A stretch of 64,000 bases of DNA from Actinoplanes utahensis (GTDB lineage: Bacteria > Actinomycetota > Actinomycetes > Mycobacteriales > Micromonosporaceae), in NCBI RefSeq assembly GCF_016862455.1, contig NZ_BOMZ01000030.1:49873-113872 (forward strand). The letters are read 5' to 3'. A program made the position numbers and the translations under genes. Shown here one piece after another: positions 1 through 10,193 of this stretch. Every line of letters begins with the position of its first letter. Position 1 is the stretch's first letter. The notes under the pieces are model-generated. The model did no database searches and was not told where the DNA came from. It was given only the letters and a program-made list of their open reading frames with translations.

Positions 1-2430
1 GACCTTCACGTCGCCGCCGGTGAAGTCGGTCGCTTCGGCGGGGTCGGCGCCGCTCGTGTCACCGCTGAGGCGCAGCAGGTAGCCGATCGGGTCCTCGGCG
101 ATCCCGGCCGGGGTGGCGATCACGTCGACGGTGCCGCCCTCGGTGCCGGACGCACCGGTGTTCAGGGTGAGCGCCGGCGGGGCGTCGTCGTTCTCGAGCC
201 TCAGCTCGGCTCCCGCCGGGTCACCGATGACGTTCGGGTCGCCGTCGCGCGGGGAGACCATGATCATCGCGGTCTCGGTGTCCTCCCAGACCGCATCGCC
301 GTTGATGGTCACGTCGAACGTCTTGGTCTTCTCGCCCTCCTCGAAAGTCACCGACGAGGGCACGCTGTAGTCGGCGCCGGCAATCCCGCCCTCGGTCTGA
401 ACCGCGGTCTGATCCGCACCGGTGACGTCCAGAACGATCGGGCCGGGTGCGGGGTGGCTCAACTCCACGGTGAAGGGCGCCGTCTCGGTGGTGTTCCCTT
501 CGTCCTCCACGTCGGGGTTGATGCCGTCGGGGAACTCCCGGGCGACCGAGGCGATGCTCGGGGCGCCGTCGTCGTCGACGATCCGGAACCGGTGGTCGCC
601 GAGTCCGGTGGCCTCCACCCCGGTCAGGCCGGACAGCCGGATCGTGAAGGACTCACCGGCGCCCTCGTCCGAGGTGTCACCGTGAATCGGCACCATGAAC
701 TGCTGATAGGTGCCCGGGGGGAAGACGAGCGTGCCCGACACCGTGTCGAGGTCCACGTCGTCGGTGGTGTCGTGGAGTACCTGATAGTTCAGGCGTACCT
801 CCTCGTCGACGTCGACGTTGAGGAGCACGGCGAAGTACTGCTCGGTGACGCCGCTGTCACCCTCGGCGATCACTCCCTGCGTTCCCACGGCGATGGTCGC
901 GTCGAGGACCGAGCCGGTGGCGGCGGGCGTCTCCGACCGGACCGCACCGCCGGCATCGGTGACTCTCAGGTCGAGGGTCTCGGGCTCGGTCTCCTGTTCG
1001 GTGTCCCGGATGGTCGGGACCTCGACGTGCTTCACCGTCTCGCCGGGGCCGAAGACGACGTCCTCGGTCACCGCGGTGTAGTCGCCGTCGGCGGTCGTGG
1101 CCGTACCGTCGGCTGTGGCGACACGCACCGTGATGGGCTTGTCGCTGGCACCACTCAGCGTGACCGGGAACCGGAGCGTCTTACCTTCGGCGACCACCTT
1201 CGCGGCAGGTGTCCGCACCGAGACCTTCGGCGCGACCGGCGGGGCATCGCGGATCGTGACGGTCGTTTCGGCCGTGGACGTCTCCGGCCCTTCCCCGGAG
1301 TAGGTGACCTTGAATGACTCGGGGGTCTCGATCGCGGCGTCGGGCGTGGTGGGGATGGTGATCCGCCCTGAGGCCTCCCCGGCCCGGATCATCAGGTACC
1401 CGGAGGTGTCGCCGTAGTCGGCAGTGCTCGCCGAGCCGGCCTTGACGGTGTACTCGGAATAGATGTGCCTCTCGGTCGACGTCGCCGTGTTCCCGGGGAT
1501 CGCCTTGAAGTCCAGATCAACCGGAATCGACGTCACCTCGCCTTCGGTGACCGAGACCTCGGCAGGGATCATCAGCTTCGGCAGCCGTTCACTCTCGGAG
1601 TCGCTGGACCCGACATAGGCGGTTCCGGTGCCCGCGATACCGCCGTCGATGACGACCTTGAGTGTCTCGTCCGCCTCGTCGATGCCGTCCACCACGAAGC
1701 CCAGCTGCGGCATGGTGATGTTCGTGTCGCCCGGCTTGATGGTGCCGCTGAGGGCCCTCTCCCCGAACCTGCCGAGGATGATGTCCTGAGGGCCGGCCGC
1801 GTCGTTGTCGGCGGCCTCGATCCCCTGCACGGTCGCGGTCCAGGGAATCGGGTCGTCGGCGACGCCGGTCACGGTGAAGACGGGTCCCAGTGGCGCGCCC
1901 TCGGACGTATCGGCTCCGCCGTACATGTCGATGGTCGGCGGAGTGTCGTCGTCGGCGATGGCGAAGGTGTGTTCACGGTCGCCCTGGATCGTGTCGCTCA
2001 GGCCGGTGAGCGTCATCGTGAACGTCTCGTCCGCGCCCTCGTAGACCTCGTCGCCACGGATCTCCACCGGGACCTGCACCAGCGTCTGGCCGGCCTCGAT
2101 CGTGACCGGTGTGGTGGGCACCGCGTCGAAGTCCTCGCCGTCGGTGGCGGTGCCGGCGGCGAAGGCGTAACCGAAGGTCAGGTCGGTTTCCAGCGGGGCG
2201 CTCAGCGTGATGTCGAAGGTCTGGGCGCCGGTGCCCGTACCACCGTCTCCCTCCTGGATCGTCCCGCCCAGCGGGGTCACCGTGAGGACCGGGTCGCCGG
2301 ACCGGGCGGCCGCCGGCGACATCGGCACGGCAACGGGCATCGCGAGGGCCATCGCCATCGACACCACCGCGTGCAGACGGCCCGGAGCCCACAGCCGGAA
2401 CGGGACCTGCTCGCCGTCACGCATGGGCAT
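1..2430 (-). CDS. Secreted Calx-beta repeat protein, C-terminus beyond window
   Basis: The reading frame is open for 810 codons to the left window edge, so the protein is cut by the window. It starts with a basic N-terminus and a hydrophobic stretch (VVSMAMALAMPVAVP) that looks like a signal peptide, followed by Calx-beta-like modules with motifs such as DGTATTADGDYTAVT and ADDD linkers. Such modules form beta-sandwiches, often calcium-binding, in adhesins and surface proteins. The ATG at 2430 overlaps the stop of the upstream paralogue (TGATG) and has AGGTGAAG just before it; ATG 2424 is an alternative. The N-terminal segment VPFRLWAPGRLHA is shared with the upstream gene, so the two are tandem paralogues. 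An adhesive or cell-surface role is inferred. Confidence 0.85.
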   Translation of the reverse strand, partial: MPMRDGEQVPFRLWAPGRLHAVVSMAMALAMPVAVPMSPAAARSGDPVLTVTPLGGTIQEGDGGTGTGAQTFDITLSAPLETDLTFGYAFAAGTATDGEDFDAVPTTPVTIEAGQTLVQVPVEIRGDEVYEGADETFTMTLTGLSDTIQGDREHTFAIADDDTPPTIDMYGGADTSEGAPLGPVFTVTGVADDPIPWTATVQGIEAADNDAAGPQDIILGRFGERALSGTIKPGDTNITMPQLGFVVDGIDEADETLKVVIDGGIAGTGTAYVGSSDSESERLPKLMIPAEVSVTEGEVTSIPVDLDFKAIPGNTATSTERHIYSEYTVKAGSASTADYGDTSGYLMIRAGEASGRITIPTTPDAAIETPESFKVTYSGEGPETSTAETTVTIRDAPPVAPKVSVRTPAAKVVAEGKTLRFPVTLSGASDKPITVRVATADGTATTADGDYTAVTEDVVFGPGETVKHVEVPTIRDTEQETEPETLDLRVTDAGGAVRSETPAATGSVLDATIAVGTQGVIAEGDSGVTEQYFAVLLNVDVDEEVRLNYQVLHDTTDDVDLDTVSGTLVFPPGTYQQFMVPIHGDTSDEGAGESFTIRLSGLTGVEATGLGDHRFRIVDDDGAPSIASVAREFPDGINPDVEDEGNTTETAPFTVELSHPAPGPIVLDVTGADQTAVQTEGGIAGADYSVPSSVTFEEGEKTKTFDVTINGDAVWEDTETAMIMVSPRDGDPNVIGDPAGAELRLENDDAPPALTLNTGASGTEGGTVDVIATPAGIAEDPIGYLLRLSGDTSGADPAEATDFTGGDVKV

Positions 2431-5400
2431 CACTTCACCTTGACCGTGCGGGCCGCCGAGGCGCCGGCGAGGATGCCGAGCGACGGCGTCGCGGTGATCA
2501 CCGCCCGGAAGACCGCGGTGCCGCCGGAGGTGAGGCCGCGGACGGTGGTGGCGAACCGGCCCCTCGGGCCGAGCCGGCCGTCGTCGACCTCCCGCCATTC
2601 GCCGCGGATCCGCCGCTGCACCCGGACGGTCTGGCCGCCCTCGTCGGGATCGCCGACGACGGTGACGGTCGCCTGGCCCCGCGCGCCGGACACGACGGTC
2701 ACGACGGGTTCCTGGCGGATCTGCACGGCGCGGACCGGGGAGCTGAGGCCGGCGGCACGGGTCTGGAACCGTACTCCGATGCCGATGTTGGGTTCGAAGG
2801 AGTAGGCGCCGTCGTCGTCGGCGACGGTGGAGCCGATCACCTTGAACGTGCCACCGGAGGCGCCGCCGGCACTGAGCAGTTCGACCTTCGCCCCAGCAGC
2901 CGCCACGCCCTGGAGGATGGGCCGTCCCGCGCCGACGATGATGGCCGGGGCGGTCAGGGTCGGCGCCTTGGGTTTGTCGTCGTCGGTGATGGTGACGGTG
3001 CCCGGCCCACCCGTGACGGTCACGCCCGCCGGTGCGGGGGTGCCGAGCCGGACGGTGAACGCCTGATCCTTCTCGTCGCGGGCGTCGTCGAGCAGCGGCA
3101 CCCGGATGGTGGCGGATCCGGCGAGCGGGTCGATGGTGACGGTTCCGCCGGCCCCGCGGTAGTCCTCGCCGGCGTCGGCCGTGCCGTCGACGGTCTGCCA
3201 GGGCACCGTGACGGTCCGTTCGGTGGAGGTGGCGTCGCCCCGGAAGCCCAGGGTCACCGGCACCTCGGCCGCCGTGTCGTCCTCGCCGGCGGACACGTCG
3301 CCGACCGAGACCGTCGGCGGCTGGTCCGCCGGGTCGTCGGTGATCGTGAAGGTGAGGACGCTGCCGCCGAAGGAGATCGTGGCCGTCTCGTCGTCCTCGT
3401 CGATGCCGTCGCCCCGGAACCGGATCGTGCCGAGGGAGAGCCGGCTGCCGCTGGGGGTGCCGGCCGGGATGACGAAACCGTCGCCGAGGTCGTAGTCGGC
3501 CGGTTCGGCGTCCTCCCCGGCCAGCGTCCGGACGATCGGCTTGCGCTCGACGACGAGCTTGCGCTTCTCCCCCTTCTTGATCTTGACGACGGCCTGGGTA
3601 CGCACGCCGGGAGCCGCCGCGGCGGCGGTGGTCGACCCGCCGATCTCGACGTCCCGCTGCGCCGTCCCGTGCACCGTGCCGACCACCTCGAAACTGCCGC
3701 CCTCGGCGACCGTGGCGGCGGTCTCGGCGAGCGTGATCGACGGTTTCGGGTCGTCGTCGGTGATGGTGAGGGTGCTCCGCTGGGACGATCCGGCGGCGTC
3801 GAGTCCCCCGGCGGCGAGGGCGGCGGTGAGCACGGCGGTCTCGTCGCCCTCGTACACCTCGTCCGGCCGGATCGGGACGGTGATCTGCGCGCTGACCGCG
3901 CCCGCCGGGATCCGTACGGTGGCAGGCGGGTTCTCGAAGTCGGTCTCGCCCGCGGCGGCCCCGGCCGGGGTGGCGGTGCCGGGTTCCACGGCGACGTCGA
4001 GGTCCATGTCGCCGGGCGCCGGTTCGCTGAGCCGGATCTCGAAGGTGGCGGAGCCGCCCGCCTCACCGGCGGTGACGTCGCCGCTGACGGTGAACTCCGG
4101 CCGCGGCGCGTTCGCGTCGTCGTCGTCGATGACGACCCCGGCCAGGCCGCCGCTGAGCCCGGCTCCCTCCGGCGCGGCCGAGAGCAGCCGCACGTAGAAC
4201 GTCTCCGGGTTCTCGGCGCGGCGGTCGTTCACGATCGGCACCCGGATCACGCCGTTGCGCTGCCCGGCCGGGACGATCAGGGTGTTCCCGTCGTACGGCG
4301 GCTCGAAGTCGGTGGTGTCGGCGGTCTCCCCGAAGGTGTCGAAGGTGACCGAGACCGGCTGTTCGGTGCTGGTCGCGCCGTTGCCACCGAGGAAGTCGAG
4401 GGTGACCGGCACCTCGGCGAGGCCCTGCGCCTCGGAGACGGTCGCCCCGCCGATCGAGACCGCGGGCGGCAGGTCCCGCGGATCGTCGGTGATCCGGTAG
4501 CGGGCCTCGACCGGGGATCCGGGCGTGGTGACCCTCTCCAGGACGGCCTTGATCGTCTCGCCGGCCTCGTCGACGGCGTCGTTGCGGAGCGCGATCGAGT
4601 GCAGGGTCACCGGGGCGGTGCTGCCGCCGGGCACGGTGACGTCGACGGTGCCGCCGGTGAAGTCGTCGATCTCCGCCGCGTCGGCGCCGTTCGCGGCGTC
4701 GCCACCGAGCCGCAGCAGGTAGCCGATCGGGTCCTCGGCGACCCCGGACGGGGTGGCGATCACGTCGACCGTGCCGCCCTCGGCCCCGGACGCGGCATCG
4801 TTGAGGGTCAGGGTGGGCACCGGGTCGTCGTCGGTGACGGCCAGGGCGGCCGTTCGCGGGTCGCCGGCGGCGGCGGTCTCCCCCGGTGCGACGGCGACCG
4901 TGATCTCCGCGGTCTCGTTCTCCTCGTAGACGTCGTCGTCGAGGATCGGCACGCTGACCGTGCCGGTCTGCTGGCCCTTCAGGATCCGCAGGGTGCCGTT
5001 CGGCGTGGTGAAGTCGTCGCCGCCCGGCACTCCGGCGCCGCGGCGGGCGGTGCCGTCGGCAGCGGTGACGGTGAGGTCGACGTCCTCGACGGCCGGCGCG
5101 TCGAGCCGGACGGCGAACTCGGCCGCGCCGGGCTGCCCCTCGGCCGCGGTCACGTCCGGGGTCACCGTGAAGGTGTGCGCAGGTCCCGCCTCGTCGATGG
5201 TCACGGTGGTCGAGGAACCGGCGCCGGAGGCGGCGTTGAGGGCGTTGCCGACGGTCACGGTGAAGGTCTCGCCCGCGTCCGCGACCAGGTCCGGCGGGAT
5301 CGGCACGGTGATGGTCCGGGTCGTCTGGCCCGGCGGGAACGTCACCTGCCCCGGGGTGGCGTCGTAGTCGTCACCGGCGGTGGCCGAGCCCGGGGTGAAG

Positions 5401-8400
5401 GTGTAGTCGGCGGTGATGGTCTTCTCGGTCGCATCGGCCGTGGTGCCGAGGGGTTCCTCGAAGTCGAGGCCGACCGGGATCGTCACGGTCCCGTTCTCGG
5501 TGGCCGTCACCGACGCCGGGGTGTGGATGCCGGGCGGGAGATGCGTGCTGAAGTCCTGGATGACGCCGAAACCGGTCGCGGTCTCCGAGCCCTCCAGCGT
5601 CACACCGATCTTGACGGTCTCGTCGAACTCGTCGGCGGTGCCCTGGTCCAGGCCGATCGTGCCCAGGTCGAGGGTACGGGTCCCGGGCGCGAGGTCACCG
5701 TAGGTGATCAGGTTGGTGGCGTCGAAGTCCTCGGGCTCGGCGGGGTCGCTGGAGCCGTCGGAGCCGCCGGTCGCGGTCGCCCGCCAGACGATGGGCGCCT
5801 GTGCGTCGCCGGTGACGGTGGCCGTGACGGCGACGCCGAGCGACCCTTCGGGCTTCGTGAAGCCGTTCACCGTGATCGTCGGCGGGTCGTCGTCGTTGAC
5901 CAGGGTCAGCGTGCCGGACTGCGCTCCGCCGGCCACGTTCGGGTCGCCCTCCCGCGGGGTGACGACGATCGATGCGGTCTCGTCGCCTTCCAGGACCGTG
6001 TCGCCGTCGACCGTCACGTCGAACGTCTTCGAGGTCTCGTTCTCGCTGAACGTCACGGTCGCCGGAGTGGTGTAGTCGCCGGCGCCGACACCACCGGCGG
6101 GCTGGACCGCGGTCCCGCCGGCCCCGGTGACGTCCAGCACCGTGGTGCCGAGGGCCGGGTTGCTCAGCTTCACCGTGTACGTGGCCGTGCCCGCGCCGTC
6201 GCCCTCGGGCTGCGAGACGCTGCTGACCGAGACGATGCTCGGCGCGCCGTCGTCGTCGATCAGGGTGAAGGGGTGTTCGCCGAGACCGGACGCCTGCAGT
6301 CCGGTGAGGTTCGACAGCCTGATCTTGAAGACCTCGCCGGCGCCCTCGTCGTCGGCGTCGCCGTAGACCGGCACGATGATCTGCTGCTTCGTGGCGTTCG
6401 GCGCGAAGGTGAGCGTGCCGGACGTCGCGTCGATGTCCACGCCGCCGCTGGTGGTGGTGTCGTCGAGGATCTCGTAGTCGAGTGTCACCTCGGCGTCCAC
6501 GGCGACGTTGAGGGTCACGTCGAAGAGCTGCTCGCGGCCGCCGGAGTTCCCTTCGACGATCTCACCGACCGGGGTCAGCGTGACGGCCCCGTCGACGATC
6601 TTGCCGGTGCCGGTCGCCGTGCCCGCGACCGCGTCACCCGCGTCGGTCAGTTCCAGGGTGACGGTCTCCGGATCGCTCTCCGCCGTGCCGTCGGCCGTGG
6701 TGGCCACCTCGACGGTCGCGGTGGTGACGCCGGGCGCGAAGGTCACCTCCTTGCCGGTCACCGCCGTGTAGTCGTCGCCGGCCACCGCCGTGCCGCCGGT
6801 CGTGCCGACCCGTACGCTGACCGGCGCGTCGCTCGGTGCTCCGAGGGTCACCGGGAACTTCAGAACACCGCCCTCCGGTACGGCCACCGCGTCGCCGAGA
6901 TTCACCGTCGGCGCCGCGACGTCGTCGTCGGCGATGACGAAGGGGTGCTCGCGGTCACCGAGGACGGTGTCGCTCAGACTGGTGAGAACGATGGTGAACG
7001 TCTCGTCCGGGTCCTCGTGGACGTCGTCACCACGGATCTTCACGGCGATCCGCGCCGACGTCTGCCCCGCCGCGATCGTGACCGGCATGGCGGACACCTC
7101 GTCGATGTCCTCATCGGCGGTGGCGGTGCCCGCGACGACCCTGTACTCGAAGTTCAGGTCGGCGCCGAGCGGCTTGTTCAGGGTGAGGTCGAAGTACTCG
7201 GTCGAGACGTCCGGTGAGTCGCCCTCGCCGACGGCGCCGTCCGAGGTCACGGTGAGCACCGGATCGAGGATCCGGCCCTCGGAGCGCTCGTTGCCCAGAG
7301 ACACGCCCCCCGGGTCGAGGATCTTCAGGTGGACCGTCTCGCCCTCGCCCTCCGTCAGCGAGTCCGCCTGCGTCGCCACCTTCACGACAGCGGTCGACTC
7401 TCCCGCCGCGAAGTCCACCTGCCGCACGATCGCCTCGTAGTCGGGGCCGGCGTTGGCGGTGGCGTCCGAGGTGGCGACCGTGACCGTGACCGGGTCCGGC
7501 GCCGGTTCGGAGAGGGTGACCGGGAACTCGAGCTCGTCGCTCTCGGCGACGGGTGCCGCGTCCCCGACGCTCACGGTGGGGATGGACTCGGCGATCGTCA
7601 CGGTGGCCGTGTCGTCGCCGATCGTGGCGTTCACCGGGTTCGACAGGGTGACGGTGAAGTTCTCGCTGCCTTCCTCGTCCTGGTCGGCGGCCGTCGGCAC
7701 CATCGCCCAGAAGACGTCGTCGGTCGGGAGGGTTCCGCTGGTCGCCGTGAAGTCGGTGCCCTGCTCGGCCGTACCCGAAGAGGTCCGGAAGTCGACCTTG
7801 ACCTCTCTCTCGGAGGTGGTGGCGGTGTTGCCGTCGTGGTTGAAGTGCCACACCGGTGACACCTTGGCCGTCCCGCCCTCCAGCACCCTGGCGTCCATCG
7901 CCCTGAGCTCGGGCGGCAGATGGTTCGGGTCGTCGTGGATGACGCCGAACTCGCTGACCTCGTCGACGCCCGCCGCCTTGACCGAGAACTTGACGTGTTC
8001 GTCGTATTCGTCGGCGCTGCCGAGCGGCACGTCCAGAGAGCCGAGATCGATCTTGGTGGCGTCGGACGGAAGGCCTCCGGCGAGTTCCAGTCCGGTCTTG
8101 TCGATGTCGTCGCCGAAGATCGGATAGCGCTCGTCGGTCAGGTCGGGACCGACCTCGGCGGTCCAGGGCAGGGGCCCCTCGAAGGCGCCGGAGACACTGA
8201 ACGAGACGGGGACGTCCTCGGCGCCCTCGTTCGCCTCGAACCCGTCGAAGGTGATCACCGGCTGGGGATCGTCGTCGACGACGGTGATCGTCACGGACTC
8301 GCTCGCATCGGCGATGTGGGGCTCCTGCCCGCCCGACATGACGAGCTTGATCTCCTCCGTCCGCTCGAAGACCTCGTCGTCCTTGATCATCACGTCGATG

Positions 8401-9446
8401 GTGCCGGTGTCCGAGCCGGCCGGGATGGTGAGCGAGCCGGCGACCTCGAAGTCGTCCTGGCCGAGCGGGACCTGGCCGTCCTCGAAGAGCACGGCGGCCT
8501 TGGCGGTGCCGCCGGCGACGTCGTCCACCGTCACGACGCCGTCGTACGCGAGCCTGCCGGTCAGTTTGACCGTGACGGTCACCGTCTCGTCGTCGTCCTC
8601 GGTCACCGGCCCGCCGACGGTCACCGACTCGATCTCCGGGAGGGGCTCGTCCTCCGGGAACGGGAAGGACGTCGTGCCCAGACCCCTGATCCCGATGCCG
8701 TCGCCGGTGAAGTGGGCGAGAGTGACGTCGATCTTCCGGTCCGCCCTCTCGTAAAGGTCGTCGCCGGCGATGTCGATGGTGACGCGCTTCGTCGTCACCC
8801 CCGCCGGGAACGCCAGCAACGTCTCGTCGGCGCCGCCGCTGGTGGAACTGTGGGCTGCGATCGCGTAGGTGACCGACGTGTCGCGCTGGAAGGCGACGTT
8901 GAGGTTGATGTCGAAGGACTCCGTGGTGGGCCCGTCGGTCTCGGTGATCTCGTCGACCGGCTCCACCGAGATCACCGCGTCGATGATCTTCCCGGTCGCG
9001 GTGTCCGGGCCCGGCGTCGCGGCGCCGAAGTCGACGATCTTCAGCTCGACCGTCTCGGCCGTGTCCGCGTCGGTGCCCTCGTCCTCGTTGTCGGGACGGG
9101 TGGACACCTCGACGTACTGGGTGAGCTCGCCGTCCGGCTCGAACGTCAGTGGCTGGTTGTACAACGCGTTGATGTCGCCGGCCGCGGCCGATCCGGCATC
9201 CGTCGTGGACAACAGGAGCGTCAGCGACGCGTCGGGCGCCTCGGCGAGGGTCACCGGGAAGCGGAGCGCCTCCCCCTCGGCGGCCGGCACGGGTGTGCCG
9301 ATGCTCGCCGTCGGAGACGGCGCCGCGGGTACGGCGTACGCGACCCCCGGCGTGAGACCGACCGCCGCGACCACCGCGAGCGACACGAAGGCGTGGAGCC
9401 GGCCTGGCGCCCACAGCCGGAACGGAACTTCCTGATCAACGCGCAT
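2430..9446 (-). CDS. Giant secreted Calx-beta repeat protein (2338 aa)
   Basis: The start is the ATG at 9446, preceded by GGAGGAG; an open frame continues upstream to 9524 but lacks a comparable ribosome binding site. Residues 1 to about 40 form a signal peptide ending AYA. About 18 Calx-beta-like modules follow, each near 100-130 residues, with recurring DDD linkers, GTATAGDDY-type loops and PAGQT/PPGQT strands. The last 180 residues are different, Ig-like and basic, and contain no LPXTG motif or transmembrane anchor. Every third module boundary carries a DDP-x3-PP type linker, giving a three-module super-repeat seen four times. The protein is probably exported by Sec and adhesive or matrix-forming, possibly calcium-stabilised. 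This is inferred from the fold family only; no enzymatic domain is visible. Confidence 0.9.
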   Translation of the reverse strand: MRVDQEVPFRLWAPGRLHAFVSLAVVAAVGLTPGVAYAVPAAPSPTASIGTPVPAAEGEALRFPVTLAEAPDASLTLLLSTTDAGSAAAGDINALYNQPLTFEPDGELTQYVEVSTRPDNEDEGTDADTAETVELKIVDFGAATPGPDTATGKIIDAVISVEPVDEITETDGPTTESFDINLNVAFQRDTSVTYAIAAHSSTSGGADETLLAFPAGVTTKRVTIDIAGDDLYERADRKIDVTLAHFTGDGIGIRGLGTTSFPFPEDEPLPEIESVTVGGPVTEDDDETVTVTVKLTGRLAYDGVVTVDDVAGGTAKAAVLFEDGQVPLGQDDFEVAGSLTIPAGSDTGTIDVMIKDDEVFERTEEIKLVMSGGQEPHIADASESVTITVVDDDPQPVITFDGFEANEGAEDVPVSFSVSGAFEGPLPWTAEVGPDLTDERYPIFGDDIDKTGLELAGGLPSDATKIDLGSLDVPLGSADEYDEHVKFSVKAAGVDEVSEFGVIHDDPNHLPPELRAMDARVLEGGTAKVSPVWHFNHDGNTATTSEREVKVDFRTSSGTAEQGTDFTATSGTLPTDDVFWAMVPTAADQDEEGSENFTVTLSNPVNATIGDDTATVTIAESIPTVSVGDAAPVAESDELEFPVTLSEPAPDPVTVTVATSDATANAGPDYEAIVRQVDFAAGESTAVVKVATQADSLTEGEGETVHLKILDPGGVSLGNERSEGRILDPVLTVTSDGAVGEGDSPDVSTEYFDLTLNKPLGADLNFEYRVVAGTATADEDIDEVSAMPVTIAAGQTSARIAVKIRGDDVHEDPDETFTIVLTSLSDTVLGDREHPFVIADDDVAAPTVNLGDAVAVPEGGVLKFPVTLGAPSDAPVSVRVGTTGGTAVAGDDYTAVTGKEVTFAPGVTTATVEVATTADGTAESDPETVTLELTDAGDAVAGTATGTGKIVDGAVTLTPVGEIVEGNSGGREQLFDVTLNVAVDAEVTLDYEILDDTTTSGGVDIDATSGTLTFAPNATKQQIIVPVYGDADDEGAGEVFKIRLSNLTGLQASGLGEHPFTLIDDDGAPSIVSVSSVSQPEGDGAGTATYTVKLSNPALGTTVLDVTGAGGTAVQPAGGVGAGDYTTPATVTFSENETSKTFDVTVDGDTVLEGDETASIVVTPREGDPNVAGGAQSGTLTLVNDDDPPTITVNGFTKPEGSLGVAVTATVTGDAQAPIVWRATATGGSDGSSDPAEPEDFDATNLITYGDLAPGTRTLDLGTIGLDQGTADEFDETVKIGVTLEGSETATGFGVIQDFSTHLPPGIHTPASVTATENGTVTIPVGLDFEEPLGTTADATEKTITADYTFTPGSATAGDDYDATPGQVTFPPGQTTRTITVPIPPDLVADAGETFTVTVGNALNAASGAGSSTTVTIDEAGPAHTFTVTPDVTAAEGQPGAAEFAVRLDAPAVEDVDLTVTAADGTARRGAGVPGGDDFTTPNGTLRILKGQQTGTVSVPILDDDVYEENETAEITVAVAPGETAAAGDPRTAALAVTDDDPVPTLTLNDAASGAEGGTVDVIATPSGVAEDPIGYLLRLGGDAANGADAAEIDDFTGGTVDVTVPGGSTAPVTLHSIALRNDAVDEAGETIKAVLERVTTPGSPVEARYRITDDPRDLPPAVSIGGATVSEAQGLAEVPVTLDFLGGNGATSTEQPVSVTFDTFGETADTTDFEPPYDGNTLIVPAGQRNGVIRVPIVNDRRAENPETFYVRLLSAAPEGAGLSGGLAGVVIDDDDANAPRPEFTVSGDVTAGEAGGSATFEIRLSEPAPGDMDLDVAVEPGTATPAGAAAGETDFENPPATVRIPAGAVSAQITVPIRPDEVYEGDETAVLTAALAAGGLDAAGSSQRSTLTITDDDPKPSITLAETAATVAEGGSFEVVGTVHGTAQRDVEIGGSTTAAAAAPGVRTQAVVKIKKGEKRKLVVERKPIVRTLAGEDAEPADYDLGDGFVIPAGTPSGSRLSLGTIRFRGDGIDEDDETATISFGGSVLTFTITDDPADQPPTVSVGDVSAGEDDTAAEVPVTLGFRGDATSTERTVTVPWQTVDGTADAGEDYRGAGGTVTIDPLAGSATIRVPLLDDARDEKDQAFTVRLGTPAPAGVTVTGGPGTVTITDDDKPKAPTLTAPAIIVGAGRPILQGVAAAGAKVELLSAGGASGGTFKVIGSTVADDDGAYSFEPNIGIGVRFQTRAAGLSSPVRAVQIRQEPVVTVVSGARGQATVTVVGDPDEGGQTVRVQRRIRGEWREVDDGRLGPRGRFATTVRGLTSGGTAVFRAVITATPSLGILAGASAARTVKVK

Positions 9447-9575
9447 GGTGACGACTCCTCCGGCGAAACGCCAGCGGTGGGAGGGGTACCGGCGCGCATC
9501 GGCCGTTACTACGGATGGGCGCACCGCACCCGTAATCTAACCGCCTGAAAAGTCGTTATTGAGAGGAATTCGGCT

Positions 9576-10193
9576 TTACAGGAGGCCGTGCCGCATGGCC
9601 GTGGTAACCGCCGCCGTCCGGTCCGCCACGTCCAGCTTGTTGAAGACCCGCAGCAGGTGCGTCTTGACCGTGGCCTCGCTGATGAACAACCGCTTGCCGA
9701 TCTCCGCGTTCGTCATCCCGCCGGACACCAGGCGGAGCACCTCGGTCTCCCGCGCCGACAGGGCCGGCGGGGCCGGGCTGCGCACCTGCCGCACCAGCGT
9801 CGACGCGACGCTCGGCGCGAGCACCGTCTCGCCCCGGGCGGCGGCCCGGACCGCATCGGCCAGTTCGGCGGGCGAGGCGTCCTTGAGCAGGTAACCGGAG
9901 GCGCCGGCCTCGATCGCGCGCAGGATGTCCCGGTCCGATTCGTACGTGGTCAGGACCATCACCCGCACGCCCGGGGCGGACGCCAGGATCCGGCCGGTGG
10001 CCTCCACCCCGTCGCCACCGGGCATCCGCAGGTCCATCAGCACGATGTCGGGCCGCTCGGCGACGGCCACGGCGACCCCCTCCACACCCGAGGACGCCTC
10101 GCCGATCACGGTCAGGTCGGGTTCGGCGTCGAGCATGCCGCGCAGCCCCATCCGTACCACCGGGTGATCGTCGACGAGCAGGATGCGGATCAC
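9576..10193 (-). CDS. NarL/FixJ-family response regulator
   Basis: The protein is 205 aa. It has an N-terminal receiver with DD at residues 8-9 and the phospho-acceptor Asp in IVLMDLRMPG (about residue 54), then a C-terminal LuxR-type HTH (LSARETEVLRLVSGGMTNAEIGKRL). Phosphorylation by the adjacent kinase presumably controls DNA binding. The GTG start overlaps the kinase stop (GTGA), so the pair is translationally coupled. It is the last gene of the block beginning with the ABC-2 exporter at 12950, which makes that exporter a likely target. It is distinct from the second NarL-type regulator at 19425. Confidence 0.93.
   Translation of the reverse strand: MIRILLVDDHPVVRMGLRGMLDAEPDLTVIGEASSGVEGVAVAVAERPDIVLMDLRMPGGDGVEATGRILASAPGVRVMVLTTYESDRDILRAIEAGASGYLLKDASPAELADAVRAAARGETVLAPSVASTLVRQVRSPAPPALSARETEVLRLVSGGMTNAEIGKRLFISEATVKTHLLRVFNKLDVADRTAAVTTAMRHGLL

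Noticed and set aside
3669..7217. 1182-codon open frame on the plus strand opposite the giant Calx-beta gene
   Set aside because: It is an antisense shadow caused by GC-rich third positions. The composition is Arg/Gly/Val-rich without domains, and the minus-strand protein has a signal peptide and clear repeats.
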